The notes: generated by a model not told the origin, from the letters alone. 34,478 nt of DNA from JAAYYM01 sp035271065 (GCA_035271065.1 DATESB010000196.1:1-34478); one strand, 5' to 3'. Positions 22,257 to 31,361 are shown, counted from the first letter of the stretch. Made by a program: numbers and translations.

Positions 22257-25187
22257 CTATTCTCCTGTTTGCAATCCTTTCGCGACCTCTTTTTGTTCAT
22301 GATTAAATTCAGCAGCATTCTTTATTTCCGTGCGGGAAGCCTTCACATGTTCTGTGGGTTGATTTACAACCACCTGCGGGAACGGGATGCTGATGTTGTG
22401 CTTATCAAAGAGCAACAGTATTTCACGGTTTAAGTCTCTGGACAATTGTATTCTGTCAGACTCCAGACATTGCGCCAGAATACGAATATCCACGCTGTGG
22501 TCACCTAATGAGATAACACCTTTATAGTAAGGACCTTCTGCAATTTCAGGAATACGTTGTTTGAAATGAGGCAATTCTTTTTTGAGCAGCGCTTCTACCT
22601 TTTCAAGTGATTCGCCGTATTCAATTCCGACATCACAGAATGCATAGGAATACTTCTTGGTCATGTTAATAACTCCGGTAATAGAAGAGTTATTAAAGAC
22701 CTTGATATTTTGACTTGCGTCTTCTATTTTCGTGGAACGAATACCAATCTCCAATACAGTACCGCGCCAATCACCAATGGTGACGATATCGCCAACGCGG
22801 AATTCACCTTCAAATACAATGAAAATACCGGCAAGAATATCACTAATCAGGGACTGTGCTCCAAGACCAACAACCAATGTCAAAATTCCGGCAGAGGCAA
22901 GCAGTGTAGAAGCTTGTATCCCGAGGAAATTCAGACAATAGAAGAGAGTTCCGATGACAGAAGTATATTTGATAAAGTTATTGAACAGTCGTCCGATTGT
23001 CTCTGCTCTTGAACCGAAATTCATGGAAACAGCAGAAATCATCTTGGTCAAAATACTTGCAATCACAGCTACTTCAACAATGGTCAATAAAATGTAGGAG
23101 AAGGAAAATATATTGGGTCCCTGCGCCCACTTTTTGTTGACAATATAGGAAAAGATGGAACTCTGGTCATAAGAATTTCTTTGGATATACGAATAGGCAA
23201 CAATCAGGATACCGATGACACCCACCAAAATACTGATGATTTTCTGGAGTTTCTGCTCAGCGTTTCGTTCTTTCCAAGGGATGTCCTTGGGATATTCCCA
23301 TCTGCTGGCAGCCGATTGGACTTTGCGAACCGAATTGATTTTGTCTGTATCGGTTTCAGCGACAGGTGCAGAGTCATATCTTCCAATCAGAAACAGTGAG
23401 GAGATGATTGACAGTGCAATCAGACTTGCCAATGTGACTAAAAGTGCCATAATCAGGCGCCCTTTCGTGATGGCAGCCAAAGGAACCGCAACATAAATAA
23501 TATTGTTTTCATATTCCATGGAATTGACGAAGCATTCCTGTCCGTCAATGGTCTGATAACCTCTGTAGCCATCGTCATAAGCGGCATCTGTTAATCCATG
23601 CAATGAACCGACATCGCCGATACTGTGTTTTCTGGGGTAGTAGATTAGGGTCTGATCCGATGCGTTAACCGCAAATGTAAAGCCCTCATTTTCCACAGCA
23701 ATATTATCCAGTACATAGTCAAGCTGGTAAGTAGCAAGTCTTGCTTTCAGCGTCTGCGGCGAAATGCCGAGTTGTACAAGACCGGGAGCATCAAGGCGTG
23801 CGGTTCCGGTATATTGGATATAGTTTTGTGCCGCTGTTTCATCAATCACAGCCTCCTGCACAAGTGTGTCTTCATAACCATTGATGATATTCCAGAATTC
23901 ATAGGAAGGCTCTTTGGAACTCTTACTCAGTGTGAAATCCTTAAAGACGGTATTGGTTGCAACAGTTGCGCCATTGGCATCAAAGATATAGATAGAGTCA
24001 ATCTGTGCACGGCGGGCAAGTGTTTTGAGTTTATTCGAGTCAACCAAAGAGGGGTCTTCTTTTAATAAAAAGGCAATATTTTGGGCACGTTTTGCGTATT
24101 CGTCCTTATATTCCTGTGTCAGTATCTCACGCTTTTCTTCATTTTCATCCAGAATGGCAACGATGTGCTCAAGCTTCTGATCTGAATGGATAGATTGTGC
24201 TGATAGTGCTGCAAGTGACTGCATATAATACGAAATGACAAATATGAGAAGCAGGCCAATCAATAGAATTTGTTTGGTTTTTTTCCATATGGTCTTATTA
24301 AAATAGTATTTCCTAAACAGGTGTGAGTATTCCATTACAGTATATTCAGCCAAAGAAGCATCGGCGCGTTCTGCGCGGACACAGTAAATAAATGCAATGA
24401 CGAGACTGATGACAATTGCAAAAACTGCCAGAGCAATTCCCACCATCATGAAGTCGGAAGCATCATTTTCAGATTTGGGAACCACAGCCATATAGGTCAT
24501 GTTTTTGTCAGAGGTTTCACTCAGACAATGATAAGAAGAAAGGTTCAGAGAGGTTACATTCTGACCAATCAGACTTTCAGTCGGATGAAAGAGAATTTCA
24601 CCGGTGGTGGCATCCAGGGCAATCATGAAGCCGTTTGTGCCGACACGTATGGTATGTAATGAATTATAAGGAGAGAGAATATCTGCTTGTGTATTTAAAA
24701 GGTCAGTACAATTTCTGCCAATCACCAAGCGCATGCCATGTGAAATATACGAATAGTAATATCTGGTATGTTCTATCGTTAGAGGAGTACCGTCTTGAAG
24801 GAGTGGCTCAAGTTTTTTCATGTGTTCGGCACTCTGCGGAAGGGCTGAATTGGTTGAAATGACATTTTGTTCATCATCCAAAATATAAAGTTCTTTTAGC
24901 CCCCATTGACTTGCCATTGCAGAGACATTCGCGGTATCATCTTGATTGTTTTCATAATAATAGGCAAGCGTATCTGCCGCTGCCTGACTAAATCTGTCGT
25001 AGCGGTAGAGATAGGCATCTGCTTCTTCGGCATGCAAATCCATGCGGTGCATTGCCAGTTCAATCTTAGACATCGAGTTTGCATTCTGTCGCGCATTTGA
25101 GAATTGAGTCTGGGCATAGGACAATATAAAATAAAGAATAATCAGGCCCAAGATTTCAAACAGGATATCAATTCCGAGTTTTTTCAT
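22257..25187 (-). CDS. MscS-type channel with two extracellular Cache-like domains
   Basis: A 976-residue membrane protein. The C-terminus (about 740-945) is an MscS channel: pore helix with TLLASAGILTLVVGLGAQSL and ISDILAGIFIVFEG, then beta domain RVGDIVTIGDWRGTVLEIGIRSTKI and NNSSITGVINMT. Ahead are about six more helices and two large outside domains, 25-245 and 325-577. Both look like Cache sensors and are related to each other: KELYILDDEQNVISTNS matches DSIYIFDANGATVATNT, and GFMIALDATTGEILFHP matches GFTFAVNASDQTLIYYP, each followed by an IG. MscS channels release solutes on membrane stretch; Cache domains bind small extracellular ligands, so this may be a ligand-modulated channel (inference). 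The ATG at 25187 begins the first helix. A frame extending to 25286 would start inside a terminator. The ribosome binding site is weak (AAAAGAA). Confidence 0.88.
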   Translation of the reverse strand: MKKLGIDILFEILGLIILYFILSYAQTQFSNARQNANSMSKIELAMHRMDLHAEEADAYLYRYDRFSQAAADTLAYYYENNQDDTANVSAMASQWGLKELYILDDEQNVISTNSALPQSAEHMKKLEPLLQDGTPLTIEHTRYYYSYISHGMRLVIGRNCTDLLNTQADILSPYNSLHTIRVGTNGFMIALDATTGEILFHPTESLIGQNVTSLNLSSYHCLSETSDKNMTYMAVVPKSENDASDFMMVGIALAVFAIVISLVIAFIYCVRAERADASLAEYTVMEYSHLFRKYYFNKTIWKKTKQILLIGLLLIFVISYYMQSLAALSAQSIHSDQKLEHIVAILDENEEKREILTQEYKDEYAKRAQNIAFLLKEDPSLVDSNKLKTLARRAQIDSIYIFDANGATVATNTVFKDFTLSKSSKEPSYEFWNIINGYEDTLVQEAVIDETAAQNYIQYTGTARLDAPGLVQLGISPQTLKARLATYQLDYVLDNIAVENEGFTFAVNASDQTLIYYPRKHSIGDVGSLHGLTDAAYDDGYRGYQTIDGQECFVNSMEYENNIIYVAVPLAAITKGRLIMALLVTLASLIALSIISSLFLIGRYDSAPVAETDTDKINSVRKVQSAASRWEYPKDIPWKERNAEQKLQKIISILVGVIGILIVAYSYIQRNSYDQSSIFSYIVNKKWAQGPNIFSFSYILLTIVEVAVIASILTKMISAVSMNFGSRAETIGRLFNNFIKYTSVIGTLFYCLNFLGIQASTLLASAGILTLVVGLGAQSLISDILAGIFIVFEGEFRVGDIVTIGDWRGTVLEIGIRSTKIEDASQNIKVFNNSSITGVINMTKKYSYAFCDVGIEYGESLEKVEALLKKELPHFKQRIPEIAEGPYYKGVISLGDHSVDIRILAQCLESDRIQLSRDLNREILLLFDKHNISIPFPQVVVNQPTEHVKASRTEIKNAAEFNHEQKEVAKGLQTGE

Positions 25188-25238
25188 TCGTTCTTTTCTG
25201 GTGTTTATCGTCTGGCTCTCCCTTAAATGCTTTTTTTT

Positions 25239-25247
25239 AGTATAACA
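25239..25247 (-). promoter_or_regulatory. Extended -10 of the Cache-MscS gene
   Basis: On the minus strand TGTTATACT (25247-25239) is a TGn-TATACT extended -10. No good -35 is seen 17 bases upstream. The leader to the ATG would be about 45 bases. Confidence 0.5.
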
Positions 25248-25269
25248 TAAAGATAGGTTATTTGAGAAT

Positions 25270-25303
25270 GAAAAAAAGAAAGGCATCCATTTTACAGGAT
25301 ACC
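25270..25303 (-). terminator. Terminator of the alpha-xylosidase gene
   Basis: On the minus strand AAAGGTATCC pairs with GGATGCCTTT (one G-U) and is followed by CTTTTTTTC. It separates the GH31 gene from the channel gene. A second hairpin lies upstream at 25319-25344 (GATTTATGG/CCATAAATC) without a T-run. Confidence 0.8.
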
Positions 25304-25364
25304 TTTCAGGGAAGGGGAGATTTATGGCGAAGTAACCATAAATCGCGAAAATGAAGTTAAGACC

Positions 25365-27692
25365 TTATTTAACAGTCACCTTAAATGCCGGAAGGGATGC
25401 CTCATTAAGCGCTCCGAAACATTTGTGTGAGGTTGTGATATTGCCGGCTGTATTGGTTGCAGTCAGCTCAAATATCTTTTCAGCTTTTGTATTGTAAATC
25501 TCGCAGGTTGCTGTTTTGCCTTCTGCAAGTTGGTAAATGACGAATTCCGTATTTGCCAGATAATCATACTCGAAATCACGCTCGAAATTACCGTATGCAA
25601 CAATGCTGTTCGGCTTTGCAAGAATCGGCATCTCCATGTAGTTACAGGTGTGTTTGTACCATTTTCCGGCTTCATATTGTTTGCCTGTAATGATATCTGT
25701 CCATAACTCAGGTGCAGTTGCGTCGCCACTTAGCGGCACATAATATTCAGCGATACCGTCTTCGTTCAAAATAGGAGCAACCAACAGATTGTCACCAAAC
25801 ATATACTGACGGTCAAGCGGAAGACAAGTTGGGTCATTGGCATAATCGAGTACCATTGCACGCATCATCGGAATACCTGTTTCATGAGTCTTAATTGCCT
25901 GTGAGAACAGGTACGGCATTAAGCGTCCTTTTAATTTGGTGAAGAAGCGCAGAACATCGCAGGATTCTTCATCAAAGAGCCATGGCACACGATAAGAACT
26001 GCTTCCGTGTAATCTGGAGTGTGAGGAGAGCAAACCAAATGCTGCCCATCTCTTATAGATGTCAGGGGTTGCTGTTGCCTCAAAGCCTGAGATATCATGG
26101 CTGAAATAACCGAAACCGGATAAGCACAGAGAAAGACCTCCGCGAATGGTTTCTGCCATGGAACTGTATTCTGCAGAGCAGTCACCGCCCCAATGTACAG
26201 GGAATTGCTGACCACCTGCCGTTGCACTGCGGGCAAATAAGCAGGCTTGATTCTTTCCATAATATTCTTCCAATACGCCAAATACGCATTTGTTATAGAT
26301 AAATGTATAGTAGTTATGCATCTTAATCGGATCGGAACCGTCATAATATACGACATCCTTGGTCGGAATACGTTCTGCAAAGTCTGTCTTGAAACAGTCA
26401 ACACCCATATCACAAAGTGCACGCAGTTTGTCTGTGTACCATTTGCAAGCCTCAGGATTGGTAAAGTCAACAATAGCAAGACCCGGCTGCCACAAATCAC
26501 ATTGAAATACGCTTCCGTCGGTTCTCTTAATGAAATATCCACCCTTCAGACCCTCATCAAACAGTGCGGAACGCTGTGCAACATATGGATTAATCCATAC
26601 ACAAGAATGAAGTCCTTTTTCTTTTAAGCGTGCCAGCATTGCCTTTGGATCCGGGAATTGTTCCAAGTTCCACTGCATATTACAGAGTTCATATTCTTTC
26701 ATCCAGAAGCAGTCAAAGTGGAATACCTGCAACGGAATGTCTCTGTCTGCCATGCCGTCAATAAAGGAAGTAATTGTTTCTTCGTTATAAGTGGTCGTAA
26801 AGGAAGTCGTTAACCACAAACCAAAGGTATAGGCAGGCGGAAGAGCCGGCTTTCCAGTTAAATCGGTATAGAGTTTTAAAGTATCGGCAATGTTGTCAGA
26901 GCCGAATACATAATATTCAAGTTCTTCGCCCTGTACGCAGAAGGCAACCTTTGAAACAGTGTCTGAAGCTACTTCATAGGAAACTCTGTCAGGTGTATTG
27001 ACAAAGACACCATATCCACGTGAAGATACGTAAAAAGGAATGTTCTTGTAACTCTGTGCTGTGCAAGTGCCACCGTCAGAGTTCCAAATCTCAACATTCT
27101 GCCCGTTCTTCGTAAATGGTGTAAATTTCTCACCAAATCCATAGATATATTCACCTGTTGAAAGTGTTAACTGTTCACGCATAAAGGTAGCGCGTTTATC
27201 AGACGGAAATGCAAAGAAGGTGTCATTTTCCAGAGCCTGTAATCTTTCGGCAGTACGGAAAGGAGCTTCTTCAATAATAGAAGTAGAACGCCAGCCACCG
27301 CCGGTCATTACCTTACCGTCATAAGTATAGATGAACTTCCAAGTTTCTTTAATAATGCGAAGTGTTGTCTTGCCGGAAATCAGTTCCACATAATCATCGG
27401 TATCATGAATGATTGGACGGAAACCGGTATCTGCCTCATTTAGTTCAAAATGTGGACCGTTATCGACAAAGCCTTTATAATGTACAATGTTAACTTTGAT
27501 TACATTTTCAGTCGTTGATGAATAGGTAACTTCAAGATTAGGGCCTGCAAGAGTCATGCCACGACCGGTAACCTTTGCCGGGGTTGCCAAAATCTGAATT
27601 GCATTTGCGCTTGTCTTGATTTCATAAGCATGTGCTGCATAATTGGTGGTATAACCATTCTTGGTCAGCCAGAAGCCATCAGAAAATATCAT
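25365..27692 (-). CDS. yicI: GH31 alpha-xylosidase (YicI-like)
   Basis: An intracellular glycosidase that removes alpha-linked xylose, as from isoprimeverose or xyloglucan oligosaccharides. The 775-residue protein matches YicI (772 residues) in length and order: N-terminal beta-sandwich (1-280, YIYGFGEKFTPF), then the catalytic barrel. The nucleophile is in CFKTDFAERIPT (Asp437) and the acid/base in PVHWGGDCSAEYSS (Asp504). SGFGYFSHDISGFE follows, and then beta-rich C-terminal domains from about 640. The usual Gly of KTDFGE is Ala here. No signal peptide is seen. The ATG at 27692 follows GAGAGGGA; an ATG at 27737 has no site. It is divergent from an AraC regulator. No sugar transporter is adjacent. 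Confidence 0.93.
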   Translation of the reverse strand: MIFSDGFWLTKNGYTTNYAAHAYEIKTSANAIQILATPAKVTGRGMTLAGPNLEVTYSSTTENVIKVNIVHYKGFVDNGPHFELNEADTGFRPIIHDTDDYVELISGKTTLRIIKETWKFIYTYDGKVMTGGGWRSTSIIEEAPFRTAERLQALENDTFFAFPSDKRATFMREQLTLSTGEYIYGFGEKFTPFTKNGQNVEIWNSDGGTCTAQSYKNIPFYVSSRGYGVFVNTPDRVSYEVASDTVSKVAFCVQGEELEYYVFGSDNIADTLKLYTDLTGKPALPPAYTFGLWLTTSFTTTYNEETITSFIDGMADRDIPLQVFHFDCFWMKEYELCNMQWNLEQFPDPKAMLARLKEKGLHSCVWINPYVAQRSALFDEGLKGGYFIKRTDGSVFQCDLWQPGLAIVDFTNPEACKWYTDKLRALCDMGVDCFKTDFAERIPTKDVVYYDGSDPIKMHNYYTFIYNKCVFGVLEEYYGKNQACLFARSATAGGQQFPVHWGGDCSAEYSSMAETIRGGLSLCLSGFGYFSHDISGFEATATPDIYKRWAAFGLLSSHSRLHGSSSYRVPWLFDEESCDVLRFFTKLKGRLMPYLFSQAIKTHETGIPMMRAMVLDYANDPTCLPLDRQYMFGDNLLVAPILNEDGIAEYYVPLSGDATAPELWTDIITGKQYEAGKWYKHTCNYMEMPILAKPNSIVAYGNFERDFEYDYLANTEFVIYQLAEGKTATCEIYNTKAEKIFELTATNTAGNITTSHKCFGALNEASLPAFKVTVK

Positions 27693-27710
27693 TTTAATCC
27701 CTCTCTTTCC

Positions 27711-27724
27711 ATAGATACATCTAT
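27711..27724. promoter_or_regulatory. Palindrome in the GH31-araC intergenic region
   Basis: ATAGAT-AC-ATCTAT (27711-27724) lies 19 bases upstream of the GH31 ATG on its message side. It could be an operator for the divergent regulator or part of a -10 (TATAGA on the minus strand). I could not define -35/-10 pairs for either divergent gene with confidence in 27693-27852. Confidence 0.35.
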
Positions 27725-27852
27725 ACAAATGGAACATACAAGTTTATAATGATAGTATATTTCCTATTTTGGCGATAATCTATAATAATACCGTCAAATA
27801 TTAACACAATTTTGATATTCTTTACCGTAGGATTGCTTACAGGAGACTCTAA

Positions 27853-28752
27853 ATGAAAGCAAAATCATTTTTATTGGAACAGGAACGACATGGAACACCG
27901 CTCTTACCGCTTGGTATTCATCGCCTTTATTATGAAAAGGGAATGGACGTCTTTTTCTATTTACATTGGCATAGTGAGATAGAATTTTTCGTGGTGAAAA
28001 AGGGTGTAGCGGTCTATACCATTGAGGATCAGGAATATATTGTGCATGAAAATGAGGGTGTATTTGTGAATGCAAATGCGCTTCATACGGCGCGCTCTTA
28101 TGAGGGAATGGAGTGTGAGTGCTGTGCAATTGTCTTTCAGCCCACGCTATTGATTGATAATGTGAATTTGCTTGCTTATGCAAAGTATATCTATCCGGTG
28201 TTGGTCGGCAATCGCATTTTATGTGATAAATTCGGAACAAAAGAAGAATGGCAGAAGGAAGTTGTTTCACGCATTGTCGGTATTTGTGCGTTGGGGGATG
28301 AAAAATTAGGGCGCGAAGAATTGTGGGCAAGAAGCGAACTTTTGAAGATATGGAATTTGTGTTACCATCATCCGAAGAAAAAGATATCGGAGGAAGCGAG
28401 CGAGAGAAGAAGTTATAAATTAAAGAGAATGGAACCTGTCATGGATTATATACATGAGCATTATAATGAAGAAATGTCACTGAAGGAACTTGCTGAATTG
28501 ATACCGATGAGTGAAGGGCAGTTTTGTCGTTCCTTTAAAGAAATCATGAATATGCCACCAATTGCATATGTGGTACGCTTTCGTATCCTGCGCAGCTGCA
28601 TGATGCTTGAGAATACCGATGATAAGATAGGTGATATTGCAAGGGAAGTTGGATTCAGTAACATTAGTTATTTTAACCGTGAATTTCTGCGTGTGATAGG
28701 TTGCTCACCAGGAACCTACCGCAAAAATCAATGGGCATATTTAAATTCATAA
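27853..28752 (+). CDS. AraC-family transcriptional regulator
   Basis: A 299-residue sugar-responsive regulator. Residues about 15-110 form a cupin-like sensor domain (FYLHWHSEIEFFVVKKG, YTIEDQEYIVHENEGVFVNANALHTARS). Residues about 195-299 carry the double helix-turn-helix (VMDYIHEHYNEEMSLKELAE, SEGQFCRSFKEIMNMPPIAYVVRFRI, then DIAREVGFSNISYFNREFLRVIGCSPGTYRK). It is divergent from the alpha-xylosidase gene with 160 bases between, so it most likely activates that gene in response to a xylose-containing sugar (inference from position). AGGAG at 27841-27845 fixes the start. Confidence 0.92.
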   Translation: MKAKSFLLEQERHGTPLLPLGIHRLYYEKGMDVFFYLHWHSEIEFFVVKKGVAVYTIEDQEYIVHENEGVFVNANALHTARSYEGMECECCAIVFQPTLLIDNVNLLAYAKYIYPVLVGNRILCDKFGTKEEWQKEVVSRIVGICALGDEKLGREELWARSELLKIWNLCYHHPKKKISEEASERRSYKLKRMEPVMDYIHEHYNEEMSLKELAELIPMSEGQFCRSFKEIMNMPPIAYVVRFRILRSCMMLENTDDKIGDIAREVGFSNISYFNREFLRVIGCSPGTYRKNQWAYLNS

Positions 28753-28765
28753 TTTTTTTTTGAAG

Positions 28766-28794
28766 TTAACATAAGAGCCTAATTTTATTATAAT
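28766..28794 (+). promoter_or_regulatory. Promoter of the small unknown gene
   Basis: TTAACA at 28766-28771, 17 bases, TATAAT at 28789-28794. Transcription would begin near 28801, about 50 bases before the start codon. Confidence 0.75.
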
Positions 28795-28853
28795 TTCTGC
28801 CGAAATATAGTGTACACAAAACAAAACATCACAATAGAAGTGGCAGGAAGAAG

Positions 28854-29177
28854 ATGACAGGCATGAATGTAAATGGAATTTCAGATCAATATCTTGCAAT
28901 GATGATGCAGGATATTTCGAAAGTGCCGGATTTGCCAAAGAGTGAAGTATTCACGGACGATGAAACGCTCTCGAATGATATTACAAATGATACAGCAACT
29001 GTTCGGAATACAGAAACTTATAAGCCATCCGGGCTGAACAAATCAGATTCATATGGACTATATTCCAATATTATGGATGTGATTCGGGAAAGAAAGTCCC
29101 ATACAGCCGGACAAGAAGAAATACCGGTACAAAGCAAGCCGCGTGAGCTGGAGGATATCTCTACAAAGATATTCTGA
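28854..29177 (+). CDS. Small hydrophilic protein of unknown function
   Basis: I do not recognise this 107-residue protein. It has no signal peptide, membrane segment or Cys. Its sequence is polar, rich in Asp, Ser, Thr and Lys, and likely partly disordered. Segments include MNVNGISDQYLAMMMQDISK at the start and SYGLYSNIMDVIRERK near the middle. Two starts are possible: ATG at 28854, with AGGAAG only three bases away, or ATG at 28863 (MNVNGIS), 12 bases away. It has its own consensus promoter and its own strong terminator, which argues that it is a real, independently expressed gene. Confidence 0.65.
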   Translation: MTGMNVNGISDQYLAMMMQDISKVPDLPKSEVFTDDETLSNDITNDTATVRNTETYKPSGLNKSDSYGLYSNIMDVIRERKSHTAGQEEIPVQSKPRELEDISTKIF

Positions 29178-29198
29178 TAGAAATAGGAAGCAAACGCA

Positions 29199-29237
29199 AA
29201 ATAAGAAGTTCACTGATTGTGGACTTCTTATTTTTTA
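29199..29237 (+). terminator. Terminator of the small unknown gene
   Basis: AATAAGAAGTTCAC pairs with GTGGACTTCTTATT around a short loop and is followed by TTTTTTA. Confidence 0.9.
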
Positions 29238-29256
29238 TCCTTTTGTCACAATGTGG

Positions 29257-29272
29257 CATGACATTTGTCATG
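29257..29272. promoter_or_regulatory. Putative operator of the PadR module
   Basis: CATGACA-TT-TGTCATG is a perfect 7-bp inverted repeat just upstream of the PadR promoter. An ATGT/ACAT pair (29251-29254, 29261-29264) overlaps it. PadR-type repressors commonly bind ATGT/ACAT-containing palindromes at their own promoter, so autorepression is likely. Confidence 0.5.
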
Positions 29273-29288
29273 AGATGTATAATATGTA

Positions 29289-29317
29289 TTGACAGACAAT
29301 ATTATACGTTATATAAC
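29289..29317 (+). promoter_or_regulatory. Promoter of the PadR-DUF1700-DUF4097-PspC operon
   Basis: TTGACA at 29289-29294, 17 bases, TATAAC at 29312-29317. An alternative TATAAT lies at 29278-29283 without a correctly spaced -35. Confidence 0.7.
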
Positions 29318-29365
29318 ATAAGCATAACGACACAAACCAATACAATACGAAAGGGAGTTGATGAC

Positions 29366-29692
29366 ATGGTATTTAATACCGGTGCTGCATTATTGGATGC
29401 GATTGTGCTGGCAGCCGTTTCAAAAGACAGAGACGGAACCTATGGCTATAAAATCACACAGGATGTCAGAAGAATTATAGAGATTTCAGAATCAACACTT
29501 TATCCGGTGCTTCGAAGACTGCAAAAAGACGATTGTCTTGAAGTATACGATATGGAGTGCGGAGGCAGAAACAGGCGTTATTATAAGGTAACAGAAAAGG
29601 GCGAGGCACAATTGCAGCTCTACAAGACGGAATGGAATGAGTATTCCGCAAAAATATCAAGCATGTTTACAGGAGGGGAAAATAATGAATAG
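29366..29692 (+). CDS. PadR-family transcriptional regulator
   Basis: A 108-residue winged-helix repressor. It shows the family's LDAIVLAAVSKDRDGTYGYKITQDV start, the recognition region ISESTLYPVLRRLQKDDCLEVYD and the wing GGRNRRYYKVTEKGEAQL, ending in a short dimerisation helix. The ATG at 29366 follows AAGGGAG at 29351-29357; upstream in-frame starts lack a site. Its stop overlaps the next gene by eight bases. PadR genes coupled to DUF1700 and DUF4097 genes are common in Firmicutes and are thought to control cell-envelope responses. Confidence 0.92.
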   Translation: MVFNTGAALLDAIVLAAVSKDRDGTYGYKITQDVRRIIEISESTLYPVLRRLQKDDCLEVYDMECGGRNRRYYKVTEKGEAQLQLYKTEWNEYSAKISSMFTGGENNE

Positions 29693-30404
29693 AGCACAAT
29701 TCATGCAGAAGCTTGGAGCATTGCTTGGCGATATAGAAATCAATGAAAGAACAGATGCTTTAAAGTATTATGCAGATTATTTTGATGATGCAGGAGTTGA
29801 AAATGAGAGTCAGGTAATAGAAGAACTCGGTTCACCTGAGAAGGTGGCAAAGATTATAAAAGCAGAATTAAGCGCAAAGGGAAAAGAGAGCGGAGAATTT
29901 ACAGAGTCCGGCTACAAGAACCCGGCGTACGAAGAGAATACTACGGCTGTAGCAAGTACACCGACTAACAAGACCGATAATACCCAACAGGCAGGAGCAC
30001 AGAACAGTCAGTCTGCTGCACCGAAGAATGATGCCGGAAGAATTATCTTGATTGTATTACTTTGTATCTTTACAATACCGGTAGGAATTCCGGTTATCAC
30101 GGCAGTATTTAGTTTGGTGTTTGGAATATTCAGTACAATCATCGGCTTAATTATTGGATTGGGAGCAACCGCAATTGCACTGTTTATAGCAGCAATTGTT
30201 GTACTGATTATAGGATTTATAAACATATTTGCGGTTCCGTTTGCAAGTTTTATTTTAATCGCAGTAAGTTTATTGATGGCAGCGCTTGGAGTTCTGCTTA
30301 TGATACTAACCGTATTAGTTTGCGGAAAACTCTTACCGGCATTTATCAGAGGAGTTGTATACTTATGCAGTGCTCCGTTTAAAAGAAAGGAGGCGATGGC
30401 ATGA
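29685..30404 (+). CDS. DUF1700 (HAAS-type) membrane protein
   Basis: A 239-residue protein. The N-terminal 75 residues are the helical HAAS/DUF1700 domain (MNRAQFMQKLGALL, YYADYFDDAGVENESQVIEELGSPEKVAKII). A polar linker rich in Thr, Asn, Gln and Ala follows (80-125), and then four hydrophobic helices at about 127-225. Family members are thought to act as co-regulators or anti-factors working with the adjacent PadR; the mechanism is not settled. AGGAGGGG at 29671-29678 fixes the start, which overlaps the padR stop. It in turn overlaps the next gene by four bases (ATGA), so the three are translationally coupled. Confidence 0.85.
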   Translation: MNRAQFMQKLGALLGDIEINERTDALKYYADYFDDAGVENESQVIEELGSPEKVAKIIKAELSAKGKESGEFTESGYKNPAYEENTTAVASTPTNKTDNTQQAGAQNSQSAAPKNDAGRIILIVLLCIFTIPVGIPVITAVFSLVFGIFSTIIGLIIGLGATAIALFIAAIVVLIIGFINIFAVPFASFILIAVSLLMAALGVLLMILTVLVCGKLLPAFIRGVVYLCSAPFKRKEAMA

Positions 30405-31339
30405 ACAAGTTTATAAAGGTATGTTTGTCTATTGTAGGTGTCTTGATGGCATTTGGATTGGTATTGTTCGTCATCGGCGCAATGTTCGGAGGTATTAATC
30501 AAGTAGAGGATATTACGCGACGCGGTGGTTTTAATTATACGTTTTCAAATGGAAATTTCCACGTAGCCGCAGCTGACTGGAATTTTGATGACTATGACTA
30601 TGATGAATATTATGATGATTTTGAAGAATACAAAGAATACGAGTTTGATGACCTTGGTGACGTGGCAGATATTAATGAAGTGAAGATAGAGGTCGGAGCA
30701 TGCAAACTTGATGTTTTGGAATATGACGGAGCAACCTATAAGGTCGAGGTCGAAAATGTATATCACCTGAAATGTTTTGTTGAAGAAGGTGTGTTAAACA
30801 TTGGTGGAGAAAGAGATACATTCCCGAATATAGGCGAACGAAGAGTAACGCTTTATGTTCCAAAGGGTGCGAAGTTGGACAATTTGGACATCAGCTTGGG
30901 TGCAGGCGTTGGCGAGATAGAAGCCATAGAGGCACAGGAAATTGACATTGAAGTCGGTGCCGGGGAATTGACCGGTGTGGATCTGACAGCAGAAGAAAGC
31001 GATATCTCAGTTGGTGCAGGAAGTGTATCACTTCGTGGTTGTGAATTTGGAGATGTTAAGTTTGAAGTGGGAGTCGGTTCGGCATCTTATAAGGGAGTAT
31101 TGACAGGAGATGCAAAGGTGGATTGCGGCATGGGTAATGTGAGCATGAAACTGGATGGCGAGAGAGAAGATTTTAACTACAGACTGGAATGTGCTATGGG
31201 CGAGATTGATATTGACGGAAAAGAGTATTCCGGGCTGGGAAACAGCAAGCGTGAAGATAATGACGCAGTAAATACCATGGATTTAGACTGTTCAATGGGA
31301 CATATTAGTGTCAAATTTAATGAAGAAATTGTAGAATGA
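30401..31339 (+). CDS. DUF4097-family envelope protein
   Basis: A 312-residue protein with one N-terminal membrane helix (about 5-28) and a long extracytoplasmic part. Residues about 60-88 are extremely acidic and Tyr-rich (DDYDYDEYYDDFEEYKEYEFDD). From about 95 the DUF4097 domain follows, a repetitive beta structure with recurrent VGAG/VGVG turns (IEVGACKLDVLEY, SLGAGVGEIEAIE, VGAGELTGVDL, VGAGSVSLRGC, CSMGHISVKF). The family probably forms a beta-helix at the cell surface, of unknown role. It is translationally coupled to the DUF1700 gene. The acidic Tyr run could bind cations or wall polymers, which is speculative. Confidence 0.85.
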   Translation: MNKFIKVCLSIVGVLMAFGLVLFVIGAMFGGINQVEDITRRGGFNYTFSNGNFHVAAADWNFDDYDYDEYYDDFEEYKEYEFDDLGDVADINEVKIEVGACKLDVLEYDGATYKVEVENVYHLKCFVEEGVLNIGGERDTFPNIGERRVTLYVPKGAKLDNLDISLGAGVGEIEAIEAQEIDIEVGAGELTGVDLTAEESDISVGAGSVSLRGCEFGDVKFEVGVGSASYKGVLTGDAKVDCGMGNVSMKLDGEREDFNYRLECAMGEIDIDGKEYSGLGNSKREDNDAVNTMDLDCSMGHISVKFNEEIVE

Positions 31340-31361
31340 AAGAAAATAGGAGGATAAAATC

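Noticed and set aside
25188..25286. Longer N-terminus of the Cache-MscS protein
   Set aside because: The upstream start falls inside the terminator of the GH31 gene and upstream of the likely promoter, and the added residues do not form a signal.
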